Source: a virus
IMG/VR virus record: IMGVR_UViG_3300010396_000403
Coordinates: 1 to 29,930 of that record
Reading direction: 5' to 3' (one strand)
DNA length: 29,930 nt
The position numbers and the translations under genes are program-made. Of the stretch, positions 6,090 through 12,089 are shown one piece after another; the first letter of the stretch is position 1, and each line of letters begins with the position of its first letter. Below the pieces are notes generated by a model, which had not been told where the DNA came from, did not search any database, and worked only from the letters and a program-made list of their open reading frames with translations.

Positions 6090-6148
6090 GCGAGGAATTT
6101 ATGAAGGCGATTCGCGAGCCGGAGCAGCCGCAGAAGCAATGCGACTGA
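6086..6148 (+). CDS. Mini-gene or remnant (20 aa) leading into the methyltransferase
   Basis: GTG 6086 overlaps the previous stop (GTGA) and the frame ends at TGA 6146-6148. The product is MSEEFMKAIREPEQPQKQCD. Its core repeats the tail of the protein at 5585 (EFM-AI-EPE) with mostly synonymous base differences. The methyltransferase ATG (6139) lies inside it. The embedded frame at 6152 is in the same frame, one codon after its stop. It may serve mainly to couple translation. It may instead be the remains of a longer gene. Confidence 0.4.
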   Translation: MSEEFMKAIREPEQPQKQCD

Positions 6149-6858
6149 CGCATGGGAGTTTATTCAGTGGAATCGGAGGGTTTGACCTTGGCTTCGAACG
6201 AGCGGGAATCGAGACAGTCTGGCAGGTCGAAATCGACCCTTACTGCCGGCGAGTTCTTGCACGCCATTTCCCATCTGCCATCCGCTACGACGACGTGCGA
6301 ACAGTCGGAAATCACAATCTCGCCCCCGTTGACATCATCAGCGGAGGATTCCCCTGTCAGGACATCAGCAACGCCGGAGACAGAGCAGGCATCGACGGCG
6401 AAAAATCAGGTCTTTGGCGAGAGATGTATCGAGTCTTTTGCGAGCTACGACCGCGCTACATCGCAGTGGAAAACGTCTCAGCATTGCTTATTCGGGGGTT
6501 TGAGCGAGTTCTCGGGGACTTGGCCAGCGCAGGGTATGACGCTCAATGGCGAAGCGTATGGGCTGCCAATTTCGGGGCTTTGCATCGCAGGGAACGAGTC
6601 TTCATTGTTGCCAACAATGCGCGCGAGTATGTCCCTAGTTGGGGCACCGATCTGGAAACGGACGCCAAACAGAGGGAACTTAGAGGAGATACTTGCCGAA
6701 TTGTACCCTCACCTTATTGGGCAACTACTGAATGTCCAAGCTGGGGAGTGGCTGATGGGCTTCCCGATCGGGTGGACCGCCTTAGAGGACTTGGCAACGC
6801 CATTGTCCCGCAAATCGCAGAGTGGATCGGAAGGCGAATAGTGGAGGCCGGCGCGTGA
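6139..6858 (+). CDS. dcm: DNA (cytosine-5) methyltransferase
   Basis: This 239-residue product transfers a methyl group from S-adenosylmethionine to C5 of cytosine in DNA. Motif I is LFSGIGGFDLGFERAG (8-23), motif II contains EID (31-33), and motif IV is SGGFPCQDISNAG with the catalytic Cys73. Motif VI is ENVSAL (111-116), motif VIII is HRRERVFIVA (149-158), and motif X is GLGNAIVPQIAEW (217-229). Only about 45 residues lie between motifs VIII and IX/X, so the target-recognition part is very short. I set the start at ATG 6139, four residues before the conserved THGSLFSG. It probably protects phage DNA from host restriction. The target site cannot be read from the sequence. Another long frame overlaps most of it. 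Confidence 0.93.
   Translation: MRLTHGSLFSGIGGFDLGFERAGIETVWQVEIDPYCRRVLARHFPSAIRYDDVRTVGNHNLAPVDIISGGFPCQDISNAGDRAGIDGEKSGLWREMYRVFCELRPRYIAVENVSALLIRGFERVLGDLASAGYDAQWRSVWAANFGALHRRERVFIVANNAREYVPSWGTDLETDAKQRELRGDTCRIVPSPYWATTECPSWGVADGLPDRVDRLRGLGNAIVPQIAEWIGRRIVEAGA
6152..6841 (+). CDS. Overlapping (+1 frame) protein inside the methyltransferase gene
   Basis: A 229-codon frame lies wholly within the methyltransferase gene, shifted by +1. Its product has TSSAEDSPVRTSATPE over methyltransferase motif IV, then SFASYDRATSQWKTSQHCLF, FSGTWPAQGMTLNGEAYGLP, SSLLPTMRAS, a NLEEILAELYP helix and EWLMGFPIGWTALEDL over motif X. I remember phage hypothetical proteins with the same string of motifs (TSSA-DSP-RTSA, TWP-GM-NG, SLLPT, EWLMGFP-GWT). 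That suggests a true overprinted gene rather than chance, but this recollection is unchecked. The ATG stands four bases after the stop of the 20-codon gene in the same frame, so re-initiation is plausible. There is no clear ribosome site. The function is unknown. Confidence 0.5.
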   Translation: MGVYSVESEGLTLASNERESRQSGRSKSTLTAGEFLHAISHLPSATTTCEQSEITISPPLTSSAEDSPVRTSATPETEQASTAKNQVFGERCIESFASYDRATSQWKTSQHCLFGGLSEFSGTWPAQGMTLNGEAYGLPISGLCIAGNESSLLPTMRASMSLVGAPIWKRTPNRGNLEEILAELYPHLIGQLLNVQAGEWLMGFPIGWTALEDLATPLSRKSQSGSEGE

Positions 6859-7133
6859 CAGCCCTTCGCAGCGACAACCTGCGCTCGGCGGAGCTGTCGC
6901 GCGTCGAGATCGACTGGATTGTGCGGATATTGGGGAGGGTGCCGGGTGGCGCAAAGTCGAGCGGAGATTGTAGCGCGATGGAGGGCGAAGCGCGATCCAC
7001 GGAACCAATGGCTATTCATCGTGGAGCGGCACCTAGGCATCCCGCGCAAGAAGAAGTACCAGCATATCGGCGTTGTGGAGTGGAGGATGAAGCACAAGCG
7101 AGGGCCAAAGCCGCGCGCACCGATACCGATTGA
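6855..7133 (+). CDS. Possible small protein overlapping the next gene
   Basis: GTG 6855 overlaps the methyltransferase stop (GTGA) with GGAGG well placed upstream. The first ~35 residues (RSDNLRSAELSRVEIDWIVR, ILGRVPGGAKSS) look like a real helical phage protein. I recall short phage proteins with an 'L-RVPGG-KS' stretch. After that the frame overlaps a better gene at 6946 and reads like low-quality sequence. The true product may therefore be short, frameshifted, or partly overprinted. Confidence 0.4.
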   Translation: MTALRSDNLRSAELSRVEIDWIVRILGRVPGGAKSSGDCSAMEGEARSTEPMAIHRGAAPRHPAQEEVPAYRRCGVEDEAQARAKAARTDTD

Positions 7134-7215
7134 CCGCGCAACGGCGGTGCGGTGCGTGATGTCGGAGCGGCGCTTGGCATATTTGAGTTTCTGTTCATCG
7201 ATGAGACGAGGCTGA
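6946..7215 (+). CDS. Basic hypothetical protein (89 aa)
   Basis: GTG 6946 has an excellent ribosome site (GGGGAGGG) seven bases upstream. The product is basic and helical: VAQSRAEIVARWRAKRDPRN, FIVERHLGIPRKKKYQHIGV, a KHKRGPKPRAP linker, then RATAVRCVMSERRLAYLSFC. It probably binds DNA or RNA, perhaps helix-turn-helix-like, but I cannot assign a family. It directly precedes the replication gene. Confidence 0.6.
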   Translation: MAQSRAEIVARWRAKRDPRNQWLFIVERHLGIPRKKKYQHIGVVEWRMKHKRGPKPRAPIPIDRATAVRCVMSERRLAYLSFCSSMRRG

Positions 7216-7218
7216 GGG

Positions 7219-8145
7219 TTGCCGAAGAGAATTATTGATGGCGAAGCAATGTGGGGGAGTGACAAGTTAGCGGCGTGCGAAGTCTGGGCGCGGCGCGAAT
7301 ACGCTTGGCTGTATCCCTTGGCCGATGCGAACGGCTGCTTCGAACTAACGAGCTTGAGGGTTATCTGGGGCAAGGTGGCAGCGAATCGGCCAGATTTGTC
7401 TTTGCAGAGACTCCAGGAGGTGTTTGAGCAGTTCACCCGTCATGGTTTGCTTTTCACCTGGGTCACAAACGGCAAACGCTACGGGCATTGGACGAGGAGC
7501 GAAGGTCGGTTACCACCGAGATCGGAACGAAGGCGGCATAAATCTCTCGCACCCGATATTCCGGTAGGCGAACTGGCAAAGTACCTCAACTCCTTTGGAA
7601 TCAAAGAGGTCAGCAATGTTCTCGACCTAGGTCGAGACTTGGTTTTGGTTAGGGATTTGGATTTGGTTGAGGAAAGGCAAGAAGCGGCTTCGCCGCCTGG
7701 CGTGCCTGTGGCGCTATGGCTTTCTTTCGTGGAAGTGCGGAGAAGCGTCCGAAAACCCCTAACCGGAACTGCCAGCGAGTTGATTTGGCGCGAACTGGCG
7801 AGCCTCAAAGAGCGAGGGCACGATCCGATCGACGTTCTCGAACAATCCATCCGCAACAGTTGGCCGGATGTTTATCCCGTGAAGGAGAAGCAAAATGGCG
7901 CACGACAGCCAGGTAAAGCAGAACAGCGACGAGACAAGGGCCAAGAAATCAGCCAAGACATCTTTGGACGTCCTAGCGGATTGGTGGGCGCTCTCCATTC
8001 AGGTTTGGAGGGACGATCCGTCGCGCGAATTGGCGCTGGTCTACCGGGAGACGTTACAGGACATTCCGCCGTTGGTGCTCCACAAGGCGTTCCTGCGCGT
8101 CGCCAAGACTTGCAAGTTCCGGCCAAACCCAGCGGAGATTCGTGA
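7219..8145 (+). CDS. Phage replication protein (initiator / DnaT-like)
   Basis: TTG 7219 begins MPKRIIDGEAMWGSDKLAAC, a start I know from phage replication proteins, followed by a winged-helix-like domain (ANGCFELTSLRVIWGKVAAN, then LQEVFEQFTRHGLLFTW; residues ~1-105). A variable linker leads to LWLSFVEVRRSVRKPLTGTA and LKERGHDPIDVLEQSIRNSW with PDVYP (about 165-220). That second domain normally ends phage O/DnaT-type proteins, which load host replication proteins at the origin. Here the frame runs on for ~85 residues that overlap the next gene and look unlike a conserved domain. A stop may have been lost near 7890, or the overlap may be genuine. Confidence 0.75.
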   Translation: MPKRIIDGEAMWGSDKLAACEVWARREYAWLYPLADANGCFELTSLRVIWGKVAANRPDLSLQRLQEVFEQFTRHGLLFTWVTNGKRYGHWTRSEGRLPPRSERRRHKSLAPDIPVGELAKYLNSFGIKEVSNVLDLGRDLVLVRDLDLVEERQEAASPPGVPVALWLSFVEVRRSVRKPLTGTASELIWRELASLKERGHDPIDVLEQSIRNSWPDVYPVKEKQNGARQPGKAEQRRDKGQEISQDIFGRPSGLVGALHSGLEGRSVARIGAGLPGDVTGHSAVGAPQGVPARRQDLQVPAKPSGDS

Positions 8146-8314
8146 AGCGGCTGAGATCGAAGCGGAACTGTCGCGCAAAGCAAATCGACCTGCATATCTC
8201 GATGAGCCACCACTGAGCCAAGAGGAACGCAACGCCGCGATGGAGGACACAAAAGAGATTCGCGAAAAGTTCAAGCGGAGTCTCGGTATTGTGAGTCGCG
8301 AAAAATCGGCATAA
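7895..8314 (+). CDS. Replication accessory protein, possible helicase-loader type (139 aa)
   Basis: ATG 7895 has AAGGAG eight bases upstream. After a polar N-terminus (residues 1-25) comes LDVLADWWALSIQVWRDDPS, LALVYRETLQDIPPLVLHKA, and FLRVAKTCKFRPNPAEIREA. This is an all-helical domain of the kind seen in phage proteins that count as 'replicative helicase loader-like' (scanning helices with F-P-x-ELR). The C-terminus is charged. It follows the initiator and overlaps it by 251 bases, so the two are likely co-produced and may act together. The helicase-loader role is inferred. Confidence 0.65.
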   Translation: MAHDSQVKQNSDETRAKKSAKTSLDVLADWWALSIQVWRDDPSRELALVYRETLQDIPPLVLHKAFLRVAKTCKFRPNPAEIREAAEIEAELSRKANRPAYLDEPPLSQEERNAAMEDTKEIREKFKRSLGIVSREKSA

Positions 8315-8356
8315 GCGGGGGCGGGGCGGCTGACGGTCTAATGGAGAGGGGGCGCG

Positions 8357-8659
8357 ATGAACTGGCGAGCGATAGGAATAGAGCCAATGCCTGCGATGTG
8401 CGAGAACTGCCCATTTGGACACTCTAAGGCGCAACGGCACATGCGGAATTCGCTAGCGAAGGGACGCTTCAATGAGATTTGCCAGAGCGTTTTTCAGGGT
8501 TTCGCGTTCATGTGCCACAAAACGACGACACATGACGATGAAGGCGAGCATGTGTTGACCAAGCGGGACAGGGAATGCGCGGGATCAATTCAGTTTCGAG
8601 AAACGGCTCACGCCAATCGAGAGCGTGCGGTGAAACGAGCGGCCCAGCGCCACATCTAG
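8357..8659 (+). CDS. Conserved phage Cys/His protein (100 aa)
   Basis: The ribosome site GAGAGGGGG precedes ATG 8357. The product has CENCPFGHSKAQRHMRNSL, then KGRFNEICQSVFQGFAFMCH, KTTTHDDEGEHV and ECAGSIQFRETAHANRERA. I recognise this set (CPF, HMRNSL, ICQSV-QG-F-CHKT, CAGA) as a conserved small phage protein of unknown role, probably metal-binding through four cysteines and a histidine. It sits in the early region after the replication genes. Confidence 0.75.
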   Translation: MNWRAIGIEPMPAMCENCPFGHSKAQRHMRNSLAKGRFNEICQSVFQGFAFMCHKTTTHDDEGEHVLTKRDRECAGSIQFRETAHANRERAVKRAAQRHI

Positions 8660-8678
8660 CGCGGGAGGAGAGGGAGCG

Positions 8679-8882
8679 ATGAGCGAAAGCAGATTACGTG
8701 ACCCGATTTGGCAGATTCTAGCGACAGTGTGGATTATTGGCGCAACTGTCGTGTGGTCGAAGTTCTTCATGCAGCCGGGAATGTCCGATGAGGGTGACAG
8801 GCTTTTTCGATTGGGATATGCGTGGCTGGCGGTTGGTGGCGGACTCGCGCTGATGCGTCTAGTTTGGGGGAAATCCCGATGA
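8679..8882 (+). CDS. Two-helix membrane protein (67 aa)
   Basis: GGAGGAGAGGGAGCG precedes ATG 8679, a very strong ribosome site. The product has two hydrophobic stretches (residues ~9-28 and ~44-62) with a short polar loop (PGMSDEGDRLFR) and a basic C-terminus (GKSR). The size and two-helix layout would suit a class II holin, but no lysis genes are adjacent and the position is in the early region. I therefore leave it as an unassigned membrane protein. Confidence 0.6.
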   Translation: MSESRLRDPIWQILATVWIIGATVVWSKFFMQPGMSDEGDRLFRLGYAWLAVGGGLALMRLVWGKSR

Positions 8883-9013
8883 GCAACGCAGAGACACGCA
8901 AGCCCGACGTTTACTGCGACAGGAAACTTTGTCCGATTTGTCATGAGGTCGGCAAGCATCACTGGAGCTGCCCGATGCGCGAATATTTGCGATTTAAGCG
9001 GAGGCCACGATGA
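8879..9013 (+). CDS. Small zinc-knuckle protein (44 aa)
   Basis: The ATG at 8879 overlaps the previous TGA (ATGA) and its own TGA overlaps the next ATG. The product reads DVYCDRKLCPICHEVGKHHW, then SCPMREYLRFKRRPR. It has C-x4-C-x2-C-H and a later Cys with an HH pair, which is a likely single zinc site followed by a basic tail. It is probably nucleic-acid-binding. Confidence 0.55.
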   Translation: MSNAETRKPDVYCDRKLCPICHEVGKHHWSCPMREYLRFKRRPR

Positions 9014-9627
9014 CCCAGAGCAACCCTAAGTCGGTCGAAGGGGCGCGTCTAATAGAAGTAAAGTTCGAGCGCAACGCTTGGCAGATTTACAACAACGGGT
9101 GGCTGTTGGGCGGAGACTTCGCATCAAAGGAAGCCGCAGAACAGTGGATGGCTCACTTCCGTTCGCCAAAGGCCGCTCTCTCCGCTGCTGCTCCCCGCTG
9201 CAACCGCTGCGCCGCCGATCTCTGTGAGCACGACAACTGCACGGATTGGACGTGCGCGAGGGCGTGCGGGAAGTGTGCGCCGGGGCCGGTTCCCGCAAGA
9301 GATGGGGTGCGCGAGGCGGCTCAGTCAACCAAAGAGTATGCCGAACAGTGCGCTCGTGATTTGCTAACGCGATTATTTAATGAGCACTACGGCAGTGGTG
9401 AGGCTAAATGGTTTCGCCACGCTTTAAGACGCAATCTTGAGCCTATGCTGGTAAAAGAACTCCTTCTTTGGGCGGATGCGTACTGGCGAGCGCGAATGAG
9501 TAATAGACCGCAAGTTGATTGCTACCGAGAACTGCTCAAAGAGCGCGAGGGAAATCCTTGCACGCCGGAGGAGCAGCTAGGTCAGTGGCGCGAACCTGAG
9601 CAAGAGGAGCAAGCCGATGGACAATAG
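9010..9627 (+). CDS. Hypothetical protein with cysteine cluster (205 aa)
   Basis: Three parts can be seen. The N-terminal part (residues ~12-52) has alternating strand and helix (RLIEVKFERNAWQIYNNGWL then KEAAEQWMAHF). A cysteine-rich middle (~63-92) has CNRC, C-EHDNC, C and CGKC, which could hold one or two metals. The C-terminal part is helical (EYAEQCARDLLTRLFNEHYG ... LVKELLLWADAYW) and ends acidic. I know no family with this order. It starts with an ATGA overlap and ends overlapping the next gene by 11 bases. Confidence 0.65.
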   Translation: MTQSNPKSVEGARLIEVKFERNAWQIYNNGWLLGGDFASKEAAEQWMAHFRSPKAALSAAAPRCNRCAADLCEHDNCTDWTCARACGKCAPGPVPARDGVREAAQSTKEYAEQCARDLLTRLFNEHYGSGEAKWFRHALRRNLEPMLVKELLLWADAYWRARMSNRPQVDCYRELLKEREGNPCTPEEQLGQWREPEQEEQADGQ

Positions 9628-10246
9628 GGAGAGGGCACGGGAGTGGCTAAATCTCAACTTTCCAGACCAGCACGTCTCACACGATGCTGTAGTGTTGACG
9701 CGGCTACTCGACGAAACCGAGAAGCGAGTGCTGGGGGAGGCGCGTGCCGCCATCGAAGGTGGCGCTACGAGTCCAATGCCCGAGGAGAAGATTCCTGCGC
9801 TTGTGTGGCTGATTCGCGAGAACGCGCAGGGATACTTGGCCAACACCGATGACCACGCGAAGGGAATATTTCTGACGACGCTGTTGGCGCATGGACTGGT
9901 GCTGCGCGAAGAAATTTATGGAATTGTGCGAGCCGAGCAAGTGCTCGAAGCATCGCCGCGCGAGCCGCTGACGCCAGCTGTGTTTGAGGAGGCAGTTTAT
10001 CGGGCGCAGGACACGGGCTCAGTTCATGGAACGGAAACTTATGCTCGGCGCGGCGCAGAATATATCAACAGTGCGCTTGGGCTGACCGCGCGAGCCGCAG
10101 CCCCACTACCAACCGCGCGGGAGGCGCTCTCAGCGCAAATTGAATTAGCACGCAAACAATTGGCTATGATTGATGAACATGGTGAGCCGGTTTCATCGGT
10201 TCAAGTAAACATTGATGTTTTGAGAGCGTTGTTGGGCAGCGGTTGA
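9617..10246 (+). CDS. Hypothetical helical protein (209 aa)
   Basis: ATG 9617 follows AAGAGGAGCAAG. The product is almost wholly helical. It starts RERAREWLNLNFPDQHVSHD, has a middle segment IPALVWLIRENAQGYLANTD followed by an alanine-rich helix, and ends ALSAQIELARKQLAMIDEHG. There is no metal site, signal peptide or membrane segment. I do not recognise it. Its codon use matches the neighbours. Confidence 0.65.
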   Translation: MDNRERAREWLNLNFPDQHVSHDAVVLTRLLDETEKRVLGEARAAIEGGATSPMPEEKIPALVWLIRENAQGYLANTDDHAKGIFLTTLLAHGLVLREEIYGIVRAEQVLEASPREPLTPAVFEEAVYRAQDTGSVHGTETYARRGAEYINSALGLTARAAAPLPTAREALSAQIELARKQLAMIDEHGEPVSSVQVNIDVLRALLGSG

Positions 10247-10259
10247 TGCGGGAGGCGGG

Positions 10260-10472
10260 ATGAGACGCAAGTGGACGCCCCAATTTGTAGCTAAATTTCC
10301 TTGCAAGCGTTGCTTCGATGAAGGGCTTGAGACTTGCTGCTGCGCGTGTCCGCCGACTCATCCAGCCGGGCGATTGTTGCGCGAGGAGCCGGACGTAGCA
10401 GAGGAGATTCAGCGGCACACGAAGCATCAGAGATTGCGCGAGGGATTCGCGTTGATGCGGGAGGAGCGGTAG
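10260..10472 (+). CDS. Small Cys-rich protein (70 aa)
   Basis: ATG 10260 follows GGAGGCGGG. The product has CKRCFDEGLETCCCACPPTH (residues 15-34), with six cysteines in twenty residues plus a histidine. A charged helical tail follows (EEIQRHTKHQRLREGFALMR). The cysteine cluster suggests a zinc or disulfide-bonded knot. It lies directly before rusA and is probably co-translated with it. The function is unknown. Confidence 0.6.
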   Translation: MRRKWTPQFVAKFPCKRCFDEGLETCCCACPPTHPAGRLLREEPDVAEEIQRHTKHQRLREGFALMREER

Positions 10473-10838
10473 ATGGGGGCTGAACTGCGGATTATGGTGC
10501 CGTTGGTGCCGCCGAGCGTCAACATGTATGTCAGGCACACGCGAAGTGGGAGGCATTATGTCACAGCCGAAGGTCGATCTTTCAAAGAGGCTGTCGGTTT
10601 ACTTTATCGACGGGCGGGACGCTTGGATACACGACGGTACGAGCTGGAAGCTACTGTGTACCTCGGCAGAGCCCAGCGTGGTGACGGAGATAACTTTTGG
10701 AAGGTTATTGCGGATGGACTTGTGGAGGCTGGGGCAATTCATTCGGATGCGGCTGTCACTGATTGGATTATGCATGTCCGGCGTGATCGAGCGAATCCGC
10801 GGACGGAAATCATAGTGCGGGCGGCACAGCAGGAATAG
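10473..10838 (+). CDS. rusA: RusA-family Holliday junction resolvase
   Basis: RusA dimers cut four-way DNA junctions symmetrically. The 121-residue product has the family's usual length and order: VPLVPPSVNMYVRHT near the start, then RGDGDNFWKVIADGLVEAGA and IHSDAAVTDW. The acidic and basic residues D71, D73, K77 and D92 sit at the spacing of the catalytic D70, D72, K76 and D91 of E. coli RusA, so the active site looks intact. ATG 10473 follows immediately after the previous stop, with GGGAGGAGCGG upstream. It probably resolves recombination or replication intermediates made by Bet before packaging. Confidence 0.93.
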   Translation: MGAELRIMVPLVPPSVNMYVRHTRSGRHYVTAEGRSFKEAVGLLYRRAGRLDTRRYELEATVYLGRAQRGDGDNFWKVIADGLVEAGAIHSDAAVTDWIMHVRRDRANPRTEIIVRAAQQE

Positions 10839-10870
10839 AGGAGATGGCGAAATGAGCGGTGACGAGGCTT

Positions 10871-10978
10871 ATGTACGAGTTCCAGGAGCATGAAATGTGT
10901 CCACTTTGCCGCGAAATAGCCAAGAACCGCGCGCAGTCGAAGCGCAAGCGGGAGAGGAAGCACCGCAAAGCCGCATGA
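10871..10978 (+). CDS. Small basic protein with CxxC (35 aa)
   Basis: ATG 10871 has only a weak site upstream. The product is MYEFQEHEMCPLCREIAKNR followed by a run of Lys and Arg (SKRKRERKHRKAA). One CPLC knuckle plus a strongly basic tail suggests nucleic-acid binding. Its TGA overlaps the next ATG (ATGA), which supports translation. Confidence 0.45.
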   Translation: MYEFQEHEMCPLCREIAKNRAQSKRKRERKHRKAA

Positions 10979-11196
10979 CGCAAACGCCACGCGAACGCGC
11001 CGCGCTGATGGTCTACAAAGCGCTCCAGATGAGCGGCAAGACCGATTCCGAGATCGCGCGCGCGCTGGGCATGAGCCAAGGCAACCTCACCAAATATGTG
11101 AAAGGCTATCGCGCCATGCAGATCGACACGCTATTTCGCATCGTAGAGGCTTGCGGGCTGGAGATTGTCGAGTTGCGCGTGAGAAAACGCCAATGA
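10975..11196 (+). CDS. Cro/C1-type helix-turn-helix regulator (73 aa)
   Basis: ATG 10975 overlaps the previous stop. Residues ~12-60 form a five-helix HTH: ALMVYKALQMSGKTDSEIAR, ALGMSQGNLTKYVKGYRAMQ, then DTLFRIVEACGLEIVELRV. The turn 'LGMSQGNLTKYV' is the recognition region. Small Cro-like proteins of this kind usually switch phage transcription. It sits just before the largest non-coding gaps of the window, so those gaps are good candidates for its operator. There is no dimer or effector domain. Confidence 0.8.
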   Translation: MTQTPRERAALMVYKALQMSGKTDSEIARALGMSQGNLTKYVKGYRAMQIDTLFRIVEACGLEIVELRVRKRQ

Positions 11197-11381
11197 TCCC
11201 GATGCATCGAATCCGCAGCATGAACCGAAAGCAAATGCGCGACGTAATGGTTTGGCGTTATTCCGCTGGTGATCCGCCGGGCGTCAAACAAATCATGCGC
11301 CTGTTTATTTTCCTGACGACATTCTGGATGAAAACGCGAATCCTGAGGCATTTGGCTTATCGCGCAGGGCGTCGCGCGTGA
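11193..11381 (+). CDS. Small basic hypothetical protein (62 aa)
   Basis: The ATG at 11193 overlaps the regulator's stop (ATGA). The product is Arg/Met-rich: MHRIRSMNRKQMRDVMVWRY, then a more hydrophobic stretch (IMRLFIFLTTFWM) and a basic end. It could be a short amphipathic DNA-binding or membrane-associated protein. I cannot name it. It is the last gene of the early chain before a 112-base gap. Confidence 0.5.
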   Translation: MIPMHRIRSMNRKQMRDVMVWRYSAGDPPGVKQIMRLFIFLTTFWMKTRILRHLAYRAGRRA

Positions 11382-11397
11382 GAAAGCGTACAAGTGA

Positions 11398-11428
11398 TTG
11401 AGACAGCGCGCGTCAGGCGTGATACATA
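11398..11428 (+). promoter_or_regulatory. Candidate sigma-70-like promoter in the 112-base gap
   Basis: The gap 11382-11493 holds no gene. Within it TTGAGA (11398-11403) is followed by GATACA at 17 bases, or by TACATA at 19 bases preceded by TGA (an extended -10 shape). The -10 match is only about half of consensus. The position before a gene without a ribosome site and downstream of a Cro-like regulator makes it worth listing, no more. Confidence 0.25.
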
Positions 11429-11493
11429 GAACTCCTGAGCTGCGCCAAATCCTGGCATGCGCTAGGTCTGCTTGATGGTGCAACTATCCCCGA

Positions 11494-11805
11494 ATGAACA
11501 AGCTGACGCTGCACTTCAAATCCAGCAAACGCCATATGAAAGCCAGCGAGCGCGACGAATTACTCCTCAGCGGCGAAATCAAGCCCATCAGCGCCACAGA
11601 ATACCGCTACATCGCCAAGCCACGCATCCTCAATAGCTTTCAAGCCCTCGCCGATCTCAAGCTCACCAAACCAGCAGCCGATACCGGTTTCCTCGAAGGC
11701 CATTTCATCATCGAACGCGCCGGCAAGCGATCGCGCGACATCCAAGCCAAGCCTGGGCAGCTCGAGATTCAGCTAAGGTTGCAATCTCAGCCTGTCAGCG
11801 CCTAG
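11494..11805 (+). CDS. Hypothetical protein (103 aa)
   Basis: ATG 11494 has no clear Shine-Dalgarno sequence, unlike almost all neighbours. The product is basic and of mixed secondary structure: MNKLTLHFKSSKRHMKASER, EIKPISATEYRYIAKPRILN, then ADTGFLEGHFIIERAGKRSR and a QLEIQLRLQ strand. I see no known motif. It may be expressed from its own promoter in the gap upstream. It is the first of two free-standing small genes between the early and late blocks. Confidence 0.5.
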   Translation: MNKLTLHFKSSKRHMKASERDELLLSGEIKPISATEYRYIAKPRILNSFQALADLKLTKPAADTGFLEGHFIIERAGKRSRDIQAKPGQLEIQLRLQSQPVSA

Positions 11806-11846
11806 AAACGCGCAACACAAGCAAATAGCTCAAGCGGCATAAATAC

Positions 11847-12089
11847 ATGGCATCAGGCGTTACCAATAAGAGGGTAATCATCAAAGCGTGTAGAGAAGTC
11901 CTGAGCGACTCTCGCTCTCATCCACGCGATAAAGTTCAAGCTGCAGCTTTGCTCATGCGATTGACCAAGCTGAAAGTTTTAGCCCCTGCCCGTCGGCGAC
12001 GAATCGAATCGAACGACGAATTAAAACACGCGCAAACTACGCCAGCTCAAGCACTTACAAGACTACTGGCCGAGAGTACAGTGCAATGA
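11847..12089 (+). CDS. Small helical protein before the repeat-rich gap (80 aa)
   Basis: ATG 11847 lacks a good ribosome site. The product is MASGVTNKRVIIKACREVLS, then HPRDKVQAAALLMRLTKLKV with LAPARRRR, and a polar tail. The helix-rich N-terminal half resembles a small DNA-binding domain. A small-terminase-like or regulatory role near the repeat-rich gap that follows is possible, but I see no signature that decides it. Confidence 0.5.
   Translation: MASGVTNKRVIIKACREVLSDSRSHPRDKVQAAALLMRLTKLKVLAPARRRRIESNDELKHAQTTPAQALTRLLAESTVQ

Noticed and set aside
8679-8882. Holin
   Set aside because: Two membrane helices and the size would fit, but there is no endolysin or spanin near it and it lies in the early region; not enough to name it.
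11382-11493. tRNA or other RNA gene in the gap
   Set aside because: I could not find a T-loop GTTC-A/G-A-pattern or a cloverleaf with matching acceptor ends.
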